33,577 bases of DNA, from the NCBI GenBank assembly GCA_038232935.1, contig JBBSMX010000031.1, positions 1-33,577 of the forward strand, in the 5' to 3' direction. The first letter of the stretch is position 1. Every line of letters begins with the position of its first letter. Below are positions 12,961-21,499 of this stretch, piece after piece. Source of the DNA: JBBSMX01 sp038232935 (GTDB lineage: Bacteria > Bacteroidota > Rhodothermia > Rhodothermales > JANQRZ01). Position numbers and translations under genes: made by a program. The notes beneath the pieces are model-generated. The model searched no databases and was not told the DNA's origin. It worked only from the letters and a program-made list of their open reading frames with translations.

Positions 12961-15675
12961 ATGCGCCTCGTTACCGCACTCGCTCTCCTCCTCTCGGCGG
13001 CTCCTGTCCTCGCGCAAACGCCCGGCTCCTGCGACCTCGGCACCGCCGCCGGCACCCTCAACGTGAGCGACGTCCGCGCCCGCCTCTTCAACACCGGCAG
13101 CCTCTTCTATTCCAACACGGAGGCAGCCCAGTACGAAGTGCCGCAGGACTTCGAGGTCTCGCCCATTTTCGCCGCCGGGCTCTGGGTCGGCGGCCTCATC
13201 GGCGGCGACCTCCGCACCGCTGCCGGCCGCTATGCGGAGTTCGAGTTCTGGCCCGGCCCGCTCAACAAAGACGCTACGCTCCCCAACCCCGCCGACTGCT
13301 CCGCCTTCGACCGCATCTTCGTCGTCTCCGCCGCCGAGGTCGAAGCGTACGAGCAGACCGGTGCGACGACGCCCGACCTCGTGGACTGGCCCGTGGCGCT
13401 CGGCGCGCCGGTGGTCGACGGCGACGGCGTGGCGGGCAACTACAACTTGAGCGGCGGCGACCGGCCCCTCGTCTACGGTAATCAGACGGCGTTCTGGGTG
13501 ATGAACGACGTGGGGAACGAGCACGCGCAGACGGACACGGAGCCGATTGGGCTGGAGGTGCGGGTCTCGGCCTTCTCCATCGTTGCGGACCCGGTCGCGC
13601 TCTATCAGGGGACGTTCTACCGCTACGACCTCGTCAACCGCAACGCCCTCCCCTTCACCGACGCCTACCTCGGGCTCTTCGCCGACCCCGACCTCGGCGA
13701 CGCCGGCGACGACTACATTGGCGTGGACTCGACGCGGAGCCTCGCCTTCGTCTACAACGCCCGTAGCGCCGACGGGCGCTACGGCGAGCCGCCGCCCGCC
13801 GTCGGGTACGACTTCCTCACCGGGGCGGCCTCCCACACCTACTTCATCGGCGGCGGGCCGCCCGGCACTAGCGACCCTCGTACGGCACAGGAGTACTACA
13901 ACTACCTGGGGGGGACGTGGGGGAACGGCACCCCGTATACGGCCTTCGGCCTCGGCTACCAGACCCCCGGCGAGGTCACGCCATGGGCCTTCTACGGCGA
14001 CCCCGAGCGGGAGGAGTTCTGGAGCGAGGTGAACAGCGACGGCGCGGGCGGCCACAACCCGCTCGGCGACCGCCGGCAGGTCATATCGACCGACGCCTTC
14101 ACGATCCCGCCCGGCGGCAGCCACACGGTCGACTTCGCGATCCTCTTCGCTGCCGGGGCGAACAACCTCAACTCGGTCACGGTGCTGAAAGCGGCTTCCG
14201 ACGAGGTGCAGGCGCTCTACGACGCCGGCGGCCTCTTCGTCCCCTTCCCCACCCTGCCTCCACCCGAACCCATCGCCGCGCCCACGCTGGTCGCTCCACC
14301 CGAGGGGGCGCACTTCGAAGATGAACCCGTCACATTTGAGTGGGCCTCTGTCGGAGACGGGAGCCTGTACGAACTGCACTACGACACGAACCCCGACTTC
14401 TCGAGCCCGTCCCGCGAGCTAACCGCCCGGACGACTAAGACGCTCGCCCTCGGCATTCAAGACACGACCATCACGTACTTCTGGCGTGTTCGCGTCCGAA
14501 ACGGGCGCGTGACGAGCCCCTTCAGCGAAGCGCGGAGCTTCTCTATTTTCCTCACCCTCCAGCCCCCAAGCCCTGGGGCCTTCTCGCAGGGGGCTTCTAT
14601 CATCGAGGTTGCTTACCCGGGTGCCGAGGTCTGCCCGCCGGGTAGCAAGGAGGAGGACCTCGGCTGCCGGTTCTTCGGCGGCAACACCGTCTGGCTCGAT
14701 CCCAACTCGACCGCTGACTACGTCGTCACTACCCCAGCGAACAGCCTCAGCGAGATCGCCTACGACCGCGTCATCGAGGGCGACGACTTCGAGATGCGTT
14801 TCACTCAGGGGTGCGCCTCGACCGGCGCCTGCCTCGGCGTCTACGCCGATGCCGCCCCCGGCCGCGGCGCCGACGAGATCGCCAGCGTCCCCTTCGAGCT
14901 CTGGAACGTCGGCACCGACGACCCCGGCGACGAGACCCGGATGATCCCCATCCTCCGCGCGCCCGACAGCACGGCAGTGCTCGTGGACTGGGAGGACTCC
15001 TTCCCCACGATTCAGGATGTGATCGTGGGGGCGGACACCGCCGCGCTCGGGGTCACCCACCGCGTGCTCTGGATGATGCCCGACCGCCCCGACGGCTACG
15101 ACCTCTTCGCCGCGGCGGCCGACGGGTTCGGCGGGCCGGGCGCGACGTACGATCCCGACACCGATGGCGACACGCAGATTGACTCTACGACAACGACCTC
15201 GGGGACCGTCGCCTGTCGGACGCAGCACTACTACATCGACTTCTGCTTCCGCGACGGGAATAGTCGCTTCGTCGTGCCGGTCGGCGGACTCGGCGGGATG
15301 GTGCTGGCTGACCTCGCGGGCGACGGGACCACGCCGCCGGTGGGGACCCTCATCCGGTTCCACTCTCCGGAGACGCCGGTGGATGCCGAGGACGACGTGC
15401 CGGGGCAGCCCTCGGTCTTCGCACTCGGGGCCGCGTTCCCCAACCCGTTCCGCTCGGAGGCGACGGTGCCGTTCGAAATAGAGCAGTCGGGGCGGGTGCG
15501 GCTCTCGGTGTTCGACGTGCTCGGGCGCAGGGTGGCGGTGCTCGTCAACGGTGAGATGACGGCGGGGCCGCACCGGGCGGCGCTTGAGGGCTCGCGGCTG
15601 GCGACGGGGGTGTACCTCGTGGTGCTGGAGGCGGACGGGCAGCGGCAAACGCAGAAGGTGATGCTCATGCGCTAG
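12961..15675 (+). CDS. Large secreted protein with type IX secretion sorting domain
   Basis: The 904-residue protein has a Sec signal (MRLVTALALLLSAAPVLAQ). Residues 20-430 form a long beta-rich region without a recognised catalytic motif. Around residues 440-525 is a fibronectin-III-like module (TLVAPPEGAHFEDEPVTFEWA, then TYFWRVRVRNGRVTSPFSEA). The last 90 residues are a T9SS type A sorting domain: ALGAAFPNPFRSEATVPFEI, VRLSVFDVLGRRVAVLVNG, TGVYLVVLEADG, ending KVMLMR. The protein should cross the outer membrane through the type IX system and be anchored or released at the surface. No adhesion or enzyme role can be assigned. A GC hairpin follows the stop. Confidence 0.9.
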   Translation: MRLVTALALLLSAAPVLAQTPGSCDLGTAAGTLNVSDVRARLFNTGSLFYSNTEAAQYEVPQDFEVSPIFAAGLWVGGLIGGDLRTAAGRYAEFEFWPGPLNKDATLPNPADCSAFDRIFVVSAAEVEAYEQTGATTPDLVDWPVALGAPVVDGDGVAGNYNLSGGDRPLVYGNQTAFWVMNDVGNEHAQTDTEPIGLEVRVSAFSIVADPVALYQGTFYRYDLVNRNALPFTDAYLGLFADPDLGDAGDDYIGVDSTRSLAFVYNARSADGRYGEPPPAVGYDFLTGAASHTYFIGGGPPGTSDPRTAQEYYNYLGGTWGNGTPYTAFGLGYQTPGEVTPWAFYGDPEREEFWSEVNSDGAGGHNPLGDRRQVISTDAFTIPPGGSHTVDFAILFAAGANNLNSVTVLKAASDEVQALYDAGGLFVPFPTLPPPEPIAAPTLVAPPEGAHFEDEPVTFEWASVGDGSLYELHYDTNPDFSSPSRELTARTTKTLALGIQDTTITYFWRVRVRNGRVTSPFSEARSFSIFLTLQPPSPGAFSQGASIIEVAYPGAEVCPPGSKEEDLGCRFFGGNTVWLDPNSTADYVVTTPANSLSEIAYDRVIEGDDFEMRFTQGCASTGACLGVYADAAPGRGADEIASVPFELWNVGTDDPGDETRMIPILRAPDSTAVLVDWEDSFPTIQDVIVGADTAALGVTHRVLWMMPDRPDGYDLFAAAADGFGGPGATYDPDTDGDTQIDSTTTTSGTVACRTQHYYIDFCFRDGNSRFVVPVGGLGGMVLADLAGDGTTPPVGTLIRFHSPETPVDAEDDVPGQPSVFALGAAFPNPFRSEATVPFEIEQSGRVRLSVFDVLGRRVAVLVNGEMTAGPHRAALEGSRLATGVYLVVLEADGQRQTQKVMLMR

Positions 15676-15688
15676 CCCCTGTCGGCGT

Positions 15689-15729
15689 CGCCCCCCTCGG
15701 TCTGGCCGAAACCGGGGCCGGGGGGGGCG
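15689..15729 (+). terminator. GC-rich hairpin after the T9SS substrate gene
   Basis: CGCCCCCCTCGG at 15689-15700 pairs with CCGGGGGGGCG near 15718-15729 apart from one bulged T. The loop contains GGCC repeats and can pair internally. It has no downstream T-run, so it is a weak or Rho-assisted terminator at best. Confidence 0.4.
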
Positions 15730-15844
15730 ATCAGAGGAGAGGGGAAACCTCGAGAGGTGCCGGCGCGCGGGATCACGCATCTGCCTTTCAAGTTGCAGCG
15801 CGGCCGTATCATAGGAGGATTCTGCGCTCGCCCTTTTACCCCTT

Positions 15845-17209
15845 ATGGACCGCTCACGCTTTGCGCTGCTGCTGACCCTGAGCCTCGCGCTCAGCGGTCC
15901 GGCTGCGGCCCAGCAGAACACCGATTCCCTACCGCCGCAACCCGGCGTCCAACCAACCGCGCAGGACGCCGGGGCGACGACCCCGGCTACACCCGGAGCG
16001 GCCGAACCGGACGGCGCGGGAACCACGGCTTCGACGCAGCCCGCGCAAGTGACTCCGCAGCAAGCCTCCCCCGTGGCCGCCCCGACCACCGCGCGGCCGG
16101 ACAGCCTGCGCGCTGAGCTCGCTGCCCTCCGCGCCACCGTGCTCGGGCTGGCCGCGCAGAACGACAGCCTCGCACGCACGCTCATCGCCCGCCCGCAGCG
16201 GGTGGACACCGTCGTCGTCCGCGACACCACGGCGCGGCGGGTGGCTCAGGATGCCCTCGACGATGTCGCCGGCACCGCAACGCAGGCGCTCCAGAACTTC
16301 GGTCCGAAGCTGCTCGTGTCCATCCTCCTCGTGATCCTCGCACTCTACGTCGTGCGTGGGTTCGTGTGGCTGCTCGAAGCCCTCGCTGCGCGCGGGGCCG
16401 AGCGGCGGCTGTTCTACAAGAAGCTCATCCCCATCGTCCGCCTGCTCGTCTGGGCGTTCACGGTCTACCTCGTCATCGTCGCCGTCTTCCGCATCCCCGG
16501 GAACAGCCTGCTCGCGGCGGCGGCGGCCGTCGGCGTCGCCGTCGGGTTCGCAGCACAGGAGGTGCTGAAGAATATCTTCGGCGGCATCGTGATCATCCTC
16601 GACCAGCCGTTCCAGGTCGGCGACAAGATCGCCGTCGGGGGGACCTACGGCGAGGTCGTCTCCATCGGCCTCCGCTCGACGCGCATCGTCACGCCGGACG
16701 ACAGCCTCGTCTCGGTCCCGAACTCCCAGGTCGTCGCCGACCAGGTGGCGAACGCGAACGCGGGCGAACTCAACCTCCAGGTCGTCACCGACCTCTACCT
16801 CCCCGGCTGGGTGGACGTCGGCCTCGCCAAGCGGATTGCCTACGCCGCCGCCGCGAACTCGAAGTACGTCTACCTCGACAAGCCCATCGTCGTCATCGTG
16901 AAGGACGAGTTCAAGGAGACGTTCCTGCTCCACCTCAAGGTGAAGGCCTACGTGCTCGACGTGCGCTACGAGTTCCTGCTGATGAGCGACGTGACCGAGG
17001 CCGCCAAGGGCGAGTTCCTCCGCCATGGCCTGCTCACCCCGATGCCGACCTTCCGGGCCTATCTCGGCGAGCCACCGCGTGCGGACGAAGCGCTCCCGGC
17101 CGAGCCGGACGATCCCACCACCGACGGGGCCGACACGCCCGCCTCCAGCGAAGCCGACCGGCTCGTCGTGACAGCCTCCCGCCCGGACTCCGACGACGAC
17201 GACGCATGA
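15845..17209 (+). CDS. MscS-family mechanosensitive channel with periplasmic N-terminal region
   Basis: The 454-residue protein has a signal peptide (MDRSRFALLLTLSLALSGPAAAQ) and a Thr/Pro/Ala-rich region to about residue 75. A short helical segment DSLRAELAALRATVLGLAAQ follows, then three membrane spans: LLVSILLVILALYVV, IVRLLVWAFTVYLVIVAVF, and the pore helix AAAAAVGVAVGFAAQEVLKN with the usual small-residue pattern. The MscS beta domain follows with FQVGDKIAVGGTYGEVVSI and the conserved VSVPNSQVVADQV. The tail is acidic (DSDDDDA). It would gate small-solute release on tension, or act as an effector pore. Its stop overlaps the next start (ATGA at 17206-17209), implying translational coupling. 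Confidence 0.93.
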   Translation: MDRSRFALLLTLSLALSGPAAAQQNTDSLPPQPGVQPTAQDAGATTPATPGAAEPDGAGTTASTQPAQVTPQQASPVAAPTTARPDSLRAELAALRATVLGLAAQNDSLARTLIARPQRVDTVVVRDTTARRVAQDALDDVAGTATQALQNFGPKLLVSILLVILALYVVRGFVWLLEALAARGAERRLFYKKLIPIVRLLVWAFTVYLVIVAVFRIPGNSLLAAAAAVGVAVGFAAQEVLKNIFGGIVIILDQPFQVGDKIAVGGTYGEVVSIGLRSTRIVTPDDSLVSVPNSQVVADQVANANAGELNLQVVTDLYLPGWVDVGLAKRIAYAAAANSKYVYLDKPIVVIVKDEFKETFLLHLKVKAYVLDVRYEFLLMSDVTEAAKGEFLRHGLLTPMPTFRAYLGEPPRADEALPAEPDDPTTDGADTPASSEADRLVVTASRPDSDDDDA

Positions 17210-20200
17210 CCGACGCTCCGCCCCCCGACGCCTGGCTCGACTCCGACGCTGACCTCCAGCAGCGGCTCGCCGACCTCGACCGCACCGTCCGCGAGGCCCA
17301 CGCCGCGCTGCACGCCGAGGTCCGCAGCGAAGCCGTCGAGCCGCTCCGCACGCTCGTCGCCGACACCGCCGCCGCCCACCGTCGTGCGATGGAAGAGTAC
17401 GGATTCGACCGGCCCCTCGACGCCCCGCCGCGCCCGCCGCGCGTACTGTGGGACGCCCTCACGGCCTACCGCCGCGAGATGACCGGCATCCACACCGCCT
17501 TCCGCGAGAGACTCGAAGCACTCGACCTCGGCGCGACGCTCGGCGGGCTTTACGAGCGACTGCTCAAATCGGTCGTGGCGCAGGCGGCCGACGCGCCCTC
17601 AGAAGTGCTCCGCGCCGAGCCGCCCGGTCTGATCGAGGCGGAGGCCGGCGATAGCCTCCGGCTTACCACGCGGAAGCTGGCCGAGCGGACGCGGCGCGGC
17701 ATGCGCACCCTCGGCCTCGACGTCACGAACGGGTTGCGCCGAATGGCCCGGAAAGAGGTCCGGGAGCCCGAGCCCTACGCCCAGGCTGTCCCGCTCCGGT
17801 CGCTCCTCGAGGAGCAGACGCGGGTCCGCCTCCCGCACGAGTTTCTCCGGAAACACGAAGCGGTGCAAGTCGAGGCCGCCCGCGCCGTCGCCCGGCTTGA
17901 AGCAGCCTTCACCGAGTGGGCGAACAGCCTCCTCCGGCTCGAATCCGGGCTCGACCGCCCGCGCTTCCACGCGACGAACGCGCTCGCGTGGGCTCCTCCG
18001 CCCGCCCTCGACGACACGGACCCCATCCCCCCGGCCGACGACGCGCTCATGCTGCAAGTCCGGCGCGTGCGTGAGGTCTCCCAGGCGCTCGATGCCGCCC
18101 TCCGGGACTTCGACCTGCCCCTCGCCCCCGTCGCCGACGACGGGCTCGACGAGGCACGCGACGCCCTCGCCGAACGCGTCCGCCGCAGCGGCTACGACAG
18201 CGACCCCATCGCCCAGCCGGGCGACGGCGAGCCCCTCAACGAGGTCACCGGCAACGTGCAGCGCTGGACGATGTGGCACCGCAACGTCCTCCGCCGACTC
18301 CAGGTCGACGGCCTGCTGCTGAACCTGCGGGAGCAGCTCGTCGAAGAGGTCGAAGCCCTCGTCGATGGCGTGACGGACTCCGTCGTGCTCCCCGTGCGGG
18401 CGACGACGCAAGCAGCAGCGACCGTTTTCGCCGACCTCCGCGCCGAAGCCGAAACCGCCTTCGCCCGCCATCACGCCCCGGGCCCCCTCGCCGAAGCGCT
18501 CCGCCCCCTGCTCGACCACGCCCTCGGCCACGTGGACCGCGAGATGCTCCCAGCGCTCCAGCCGATCTCGCTCGACCGCGCCGTCGAGGAAGCCGTCGCG
18601 GTGATGCGGCAGCGGCTGGGCAAAGCCGTGGCCGTCCTGCCCGAGCAGATCACGCTCCACGCCCGGCTCGGACCGGACCGGGTGGAACAGACGGGCCACG
18701 CCGCTGAGGTCGAGCTCCGGCGGATCGTGGGGGATATCCTTAGCGAGGAGTTCGCTGCCCGCCTCGTCAAGAGCGCCGACGCCCTCCGCCAGCCGCTCTT
18801 CCGAGCGCTCTCCGATGCCGACGTCATCCGCGATGTCGTCCGCTACAACCTCGAAACGGCGATCCTCGAACTCGAAGCCACCGCCGCTGCCGGCTCGCTT
18901 CCGAGAGGCGATGCCGAGCAGGACCACGCCGTCGCGAATGCCCGCGAACTGGCGCTCGACGGGCTCGGCCGGGCAGAGGAACGACTCCACGGCCTCACCG
19001 CCCCCATCGTCGAGCCGTGGCGGGCGTTCGTCCGCCGGGCGACGGAGACGTTCGAGGCGGGCTGGACCGCGCTTCAGGACCGCGCGAACGCCGCCAACCT
19101 CGTCGAGGCGCAGTTCCTCGATTTCAAGACGCGGACGCAGCGGACGTTCACCCAAGCACGGACCCGCTCGGAGGTGCTCAGCGAACGGGCTGAACTCGCC
19201 GGTCGGAAGTGGTTCCGCTTCGGGCGCGTTGAGGCGAAGCGGCTCGTGCAGCTCGGGCAGGCCGCCGCCGGCCTCGCCGCCCAGACCGAAGCGGACCGGC
19301 AGCGAACCATCGACGCCCTCGCCGAGTCGGCCCGCCTCCACGCCGGCCTTCCGCTCGTCTACCGCCGGCTGTTCTCGTTCACCCCCCTCACCGACCCCAC
19401 GCTCTTCGAGGACCGGGCGGAGGCGATCACGCGCGTGGCCGAGCACACCGCGCGGTGGCGGCAGAACCGAGACTCCAGCGCGCTCGTCGTCACGTCCGAG
19501 CCCGGCGGCGGCCATACCTCGTTCCTCAACCTCCTCCGCTCCACCACGTTCGCCGAAGACGATCCCGTTACCCTCTATCTCACCGAGCGTCTCGGCGACG
19601 AAGAGGCCGTAGCCCGGCGGATCGGCGACGCCCTCGGGGTGGCCGATGCTTCGTCGTTCGACGCGCTCGAAACACGCCTCCTCTCGAACGCCTTCGCCGA
19701 CCGGCGGCGGGTCTGCCTCGTCGAGGGGCTGGAGCACCTCCTCGTCCGCGCCCCCAACGGGCTCGACCTCATCGAGCGCGCCTTCATCTTCATGTCGCGC
19801 ACCGACGCCCGCGTGCTGTGGGTCGGGACGATGGTGCTGCCGGGGTGGCGCTTCGTGGAGCGGACGGCCCCGCAGATCACTGGCCTCGTCGACCTCGTGG
19901 CGCTCCCCCCGTTCACGCGGGCACAGGTCGAGGCCGCCCTCGTGAAGCGGCACGCGCGCAGCGGGCTCCCCCTCGTCTTCGCCGAGCCCCCCGACCCGCC
20001 GACGCTCCTGGCCCGCCGGCTGGGCAAGGCTGCCACGCCCGAGGCGCGGCAGGAAATCCTGCGCGGCGAGTTCTTCGACGGGCTCTACCGCGCGAGCGGC
20101 ACGAACATGATGCTGGCCCTGCTCTACTGGCTCCGCGCCGCGGACTTCGAAGCCACGGCCGACACCCTCACGCTCCGCCCCGTCCGCCCCCTCGACTTCT

Positions 20201-20508
20201 CGTTCATCATCGCGTTCGACCTCCCGCGCTCGTTCGCGCTCAAAGCGCTCCTCCAGCACGGCACGCTCACGCTCTCCGAGCACGACCGCATCTTCCGCAC
20301 CTCGCGCGACGAGAGCTTCCTGATCTTCGAGTCCCTCCACAACCTCCGCCTCATCCAGCAGGCCGACGGCCCCGAAGCAGCGCTCTCGACGCGCCGAAAC
20401 GGCTCGGCCGCCAGCCTTCAACCGGTGCAGGAGGGCGTACGCTACCGGCTCCACCCGCTCGCGGTAGCCCCCGTCGCGGACGCGCTCCGGGCGAAGAACA
20501 TGCTGTAG
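17206..20508 (+). CDS. Giant helical protein with degenerate STAND/AAA-like NTPase region, coupled to MscS
   Basis: The 1100-residue product has no signal peptide. Residues 1 to about 720 are Ala/Arg/Glu/Leu-rich and helical or coiled-coil, without recognisable catalytic motifs. From about 726 an NTPase-like module begins. The P-loop reads SEPGGGHTS (764-772), where His770 replaces the Walker A Lys. The Walker B-like strand VCLVEGLEHLL (836-846) has Glu840 where Asp is usual, and ARVLWVGTM resembles a sensor-1 strand. A lid region and a winged-helix-like C-terminus (LKALLQHGTLTLSEHDRIF, YRLHPLAVAPVADAL) complete a STAND/ORC-like layout. Its start overlaps the MscS stop, so the two products are probably made together. 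The fold assignment is inference. It may bind rather than hydrolyse nucleotide. Confidence 0.6.
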   Translation: MTDAPPPDAWLDSDADLQQRLADLDRTVREAHAALHAEVRSEAVEPLRTLVADTAAAHRRAMEEYGFDRPLDAPPRPPRVLWDALTAYRREMTGIHTAFRERLEALDLGATLGGLYERLLKSVVAQAADAPSEVLRAEPPGLIEAEAGDSLRLTTRKLAERTRRGMRTLGLDVTNGLRRMARKEVREPEPYAQAVPLRSLLEEQTRVRLPHEFLRKHEAVQVEAARAVARLEAAFTEWANSLLRLESGLDRPRFHATNALAWAPPPALDDTDPIPPADDALMLQVRRVREVSQALDAALRDFDLPLAPVADDGLDEARDALAERVRRSGYDSDPIAQPGDGEPLNEVTGNVQRWTMWHRNVLRRLQVDGLLLNLREQLVEEVEALVDGVTDSVVLPVRATTQAAATVFADLRAEAETAFARHHAPGPLAEALRPLLDHALGHVDREMLPALQPISLDRAVEEAVAVMRQRLGKAVAVLPEQITLHARLGPDRVEQTGHAAEVELRRIVGDILSEEFAARLVKSADALRQPLFRALSDADVIRDVVRYNLETAILELEATAAAGSLPRGDAEQDHAVANARELALDGLGRAEERLHGLTAPIVEPWRAFVRRATETFEAGWTALQDRANAANLVEAQFLDFKTRTQRTFTQARTRSEVLSERAELAGRKWFRFGRVEAKRLVQLGQAAAGLAAQTEADRQRTIDALAESARLHAGLPLVYRRLFSFTPLTDPTLFEDRAEAITRVAEHTARWRQNRDSSALVVTSEPGGGHTSFLNLLRSTTFAEDDPVTLYLTERLGDEEAVARRIGDALGVADASSFDALETRLLSNAFADRRRVCLVEGLEHLLVRAPNGLDLIERAFIFMSRTDARVLWVGTMVLPGWRFVERTAPQITGLVDLVALPPFTRAQVEAALVKRHARSGLPLVFAEPPDPPTLLARRLGKAATPEARQEILRGEFFDGLYRASGTNMMLALLYWLRAADFEATADTLTLRPVRPLDFSFIIAFDLPRSFALKALLQHGTLTLSEHDRIFRTSRDESFLIFESLHNLRLIQQADGPEAALSTRRNGSAASLQPVQEGVRYRLHPLAVAPVADALRAKNML

Positions 20509-20625
20509 GGATGCCGTGCTACGGGGTGCCCACTGGCTCCCAATCGCAGAGCGGGCATCCAGCATGGGGACCGCCTTCCCCTTGCAAAATCCCACGCCGT
20601 GTAGAACTTTCCGTGAAGGCCTGCA

Positions 20626-20639
20626 GTAGGTACACCTAC
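20626..20639. promoter_or_regulatory. Palindrome GTAGGT-AC-ACCTAC, operator-like
   Basis: A 14-bp dyad with perfect 6-bp arms lies 38 bases upstream of the ATG at 20678. TTGCAA (20583) and TAGAAC (20602) precede it but are too close to make a good promoter. It could be an operator for the small gene or a chance dyad. Confidence 0.3.
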
Positions 20640-20677
20640 CTGTCCGCTAGAACTCGACGATTCCCGGCAGCTCTGCC

Positions 20678-20908
20678 ATGTTCGGCGCTCTCTTTCTCCT
20701 CTTTGGGCTGATGCCCTTTCTGATCGGGGTCTATGCCTGGCACCTCGTCCGGCGACGCGGTGAGGACGGCCCCGACGAACCGCCACCGCCGCCCGATCCG
20801 CAGTCCCCGCTTCCGACCGTGCCCCCGGCCCCCCGCCGCCGCGACCGCGCGCCGCTCCGTCCGCGCCACGTCCGGGCCCGCTGGACCCCCTCCCGCCGCG
20901 TCCGCTGA
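20678..20908 (+). CDS. Small single-pass membrane protein with Pro/Arg-rich tail
   Basis: The 76-residue product begins with a hydrophobic segment (FGALFLLFGLMPFLIGVYAW, residues 2-21). A basic stop-transfer patch LVRRRGEDG follows, then a Pro-rich stretch (PPPPPDPQSP) and a strongly basic C-terminus. The family is unknown. It ends 4 bases before the convergent lipoprotein gene. The hydrophobic start is gene-like; the Arg-rich tail could be read from shadow sequence, so confidence is moderate. Confidence 0.5.
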   Translation: MFGALFLLFGLMPFLIGVYAWHLVRRRGEDGPDEPPPPPDPQSPLPTVPPAPRRRDRAPLRPRHVRARWTPSRRVR

Positions 20909-20912
20909 GGCA

Positions 20913-21452
20913 TTACTGCCCAGCGGCTTTTGCCTCGGCATCCGCCTTCGCCATCTCCTCGGCCAGCACTTGGCCCGTCACCAGGTCGCTGTTGATCCGC
21001 TCCAGTGCGGCGGTGCGGCGAGCTTCCAGCGCGTTGAGCCGAGCGATCTGCTTCGGGTAGCGGCGCGCGGCTTCCTCCTTCGGCATGTCCAGCGCGAACG
21101 CGGCGCGGTTCTGTTCCAGATAGCGCAGGAGGCGAGCGGCCTCGCTAGCCTGGTTCCACGCCGCGATGGGTCCCTTGACTTGTTCCAGGGTGATCACGAG
21201 GGCTTCGAGCGTGTCGAGTGCGGCGCCGAGTGCACGCAGGCGGATGGGGTCCACCTGCGTTTCCAGCACGGGGCCAGCGCCTACAGAGTCGGACGTCACG
21301 GGGCCAAGTGCCACGGAGTCGGTCGACACGGCGACGTTCGCGTCGGTCGGCGCGGGTCGGTCGGCGGGCTCTGGTTCGGCTCCGCAGGCGGCGAGCGCGA
21401 CGGAGAGCACGAGGGCGGGGGCGAGGCGGTACAGCAGAGCGAAGAACAGCAT
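20913..21452 (-). CDS. Lipoprotein of unknown function
   Basis: The 179-residue product has a clear lipobox LAAC (Cys23). An acidic, Ala/Pro/Ser-rich linker follows to about residue 65. The rest is mostly helical: LRALGAALDTLEALVITLEQVKG, AARLLRYLEQNRAAFAL, and a C-terminal helix rich in Ala/Glu/Lys. The pattern suggests a membrane-anchored helical bundle, but no family was recognised. It lies 47 bases downstream of the PA-domain T9SS substrate on the same strand, so the two are probably co-transcribed. Confidence 0.75.
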   Translation of the reverse strand: MLFFALLYRLAPALVLSVALAACGAEPEPADRPAPTDANVAVSTDSVALGPVTSDSVGAGPVLETQVDPIRLRALGAALDTLEALVITLEQVKGPIAAWNQASEAARLLRYLEQNRAAFALDMPKEEAARRYPKQIARLNALEARRTAALERINSDLVTGQVLAEEMAKADAEAKAAGQ

Positions 21453-21499
21453 CGGAGCAATCGGTCGAGCGGGGTCAGCGCGAGCGGGGCCGTGTCACG

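Noticed and set aside
15813..15818. AGGAGG resembling a strong Shine-Dalgarno site upstream of MscS
   Set aside because: It is 27 bases from the ATG at 15845 with no suitable in-frame start at 5-10 bases, and other genes here lack such sites.
17599..20595. 998-codon open frame on the minus strand opposite the NTPase-like gene
   Set aside because: It is the antisense shadow of a GC-rich gene: Arg/Glu/Gly/Val-rich low-complexity sequence, no domain, and the plus frame carries the motif-bearing protein coupled to MscS.
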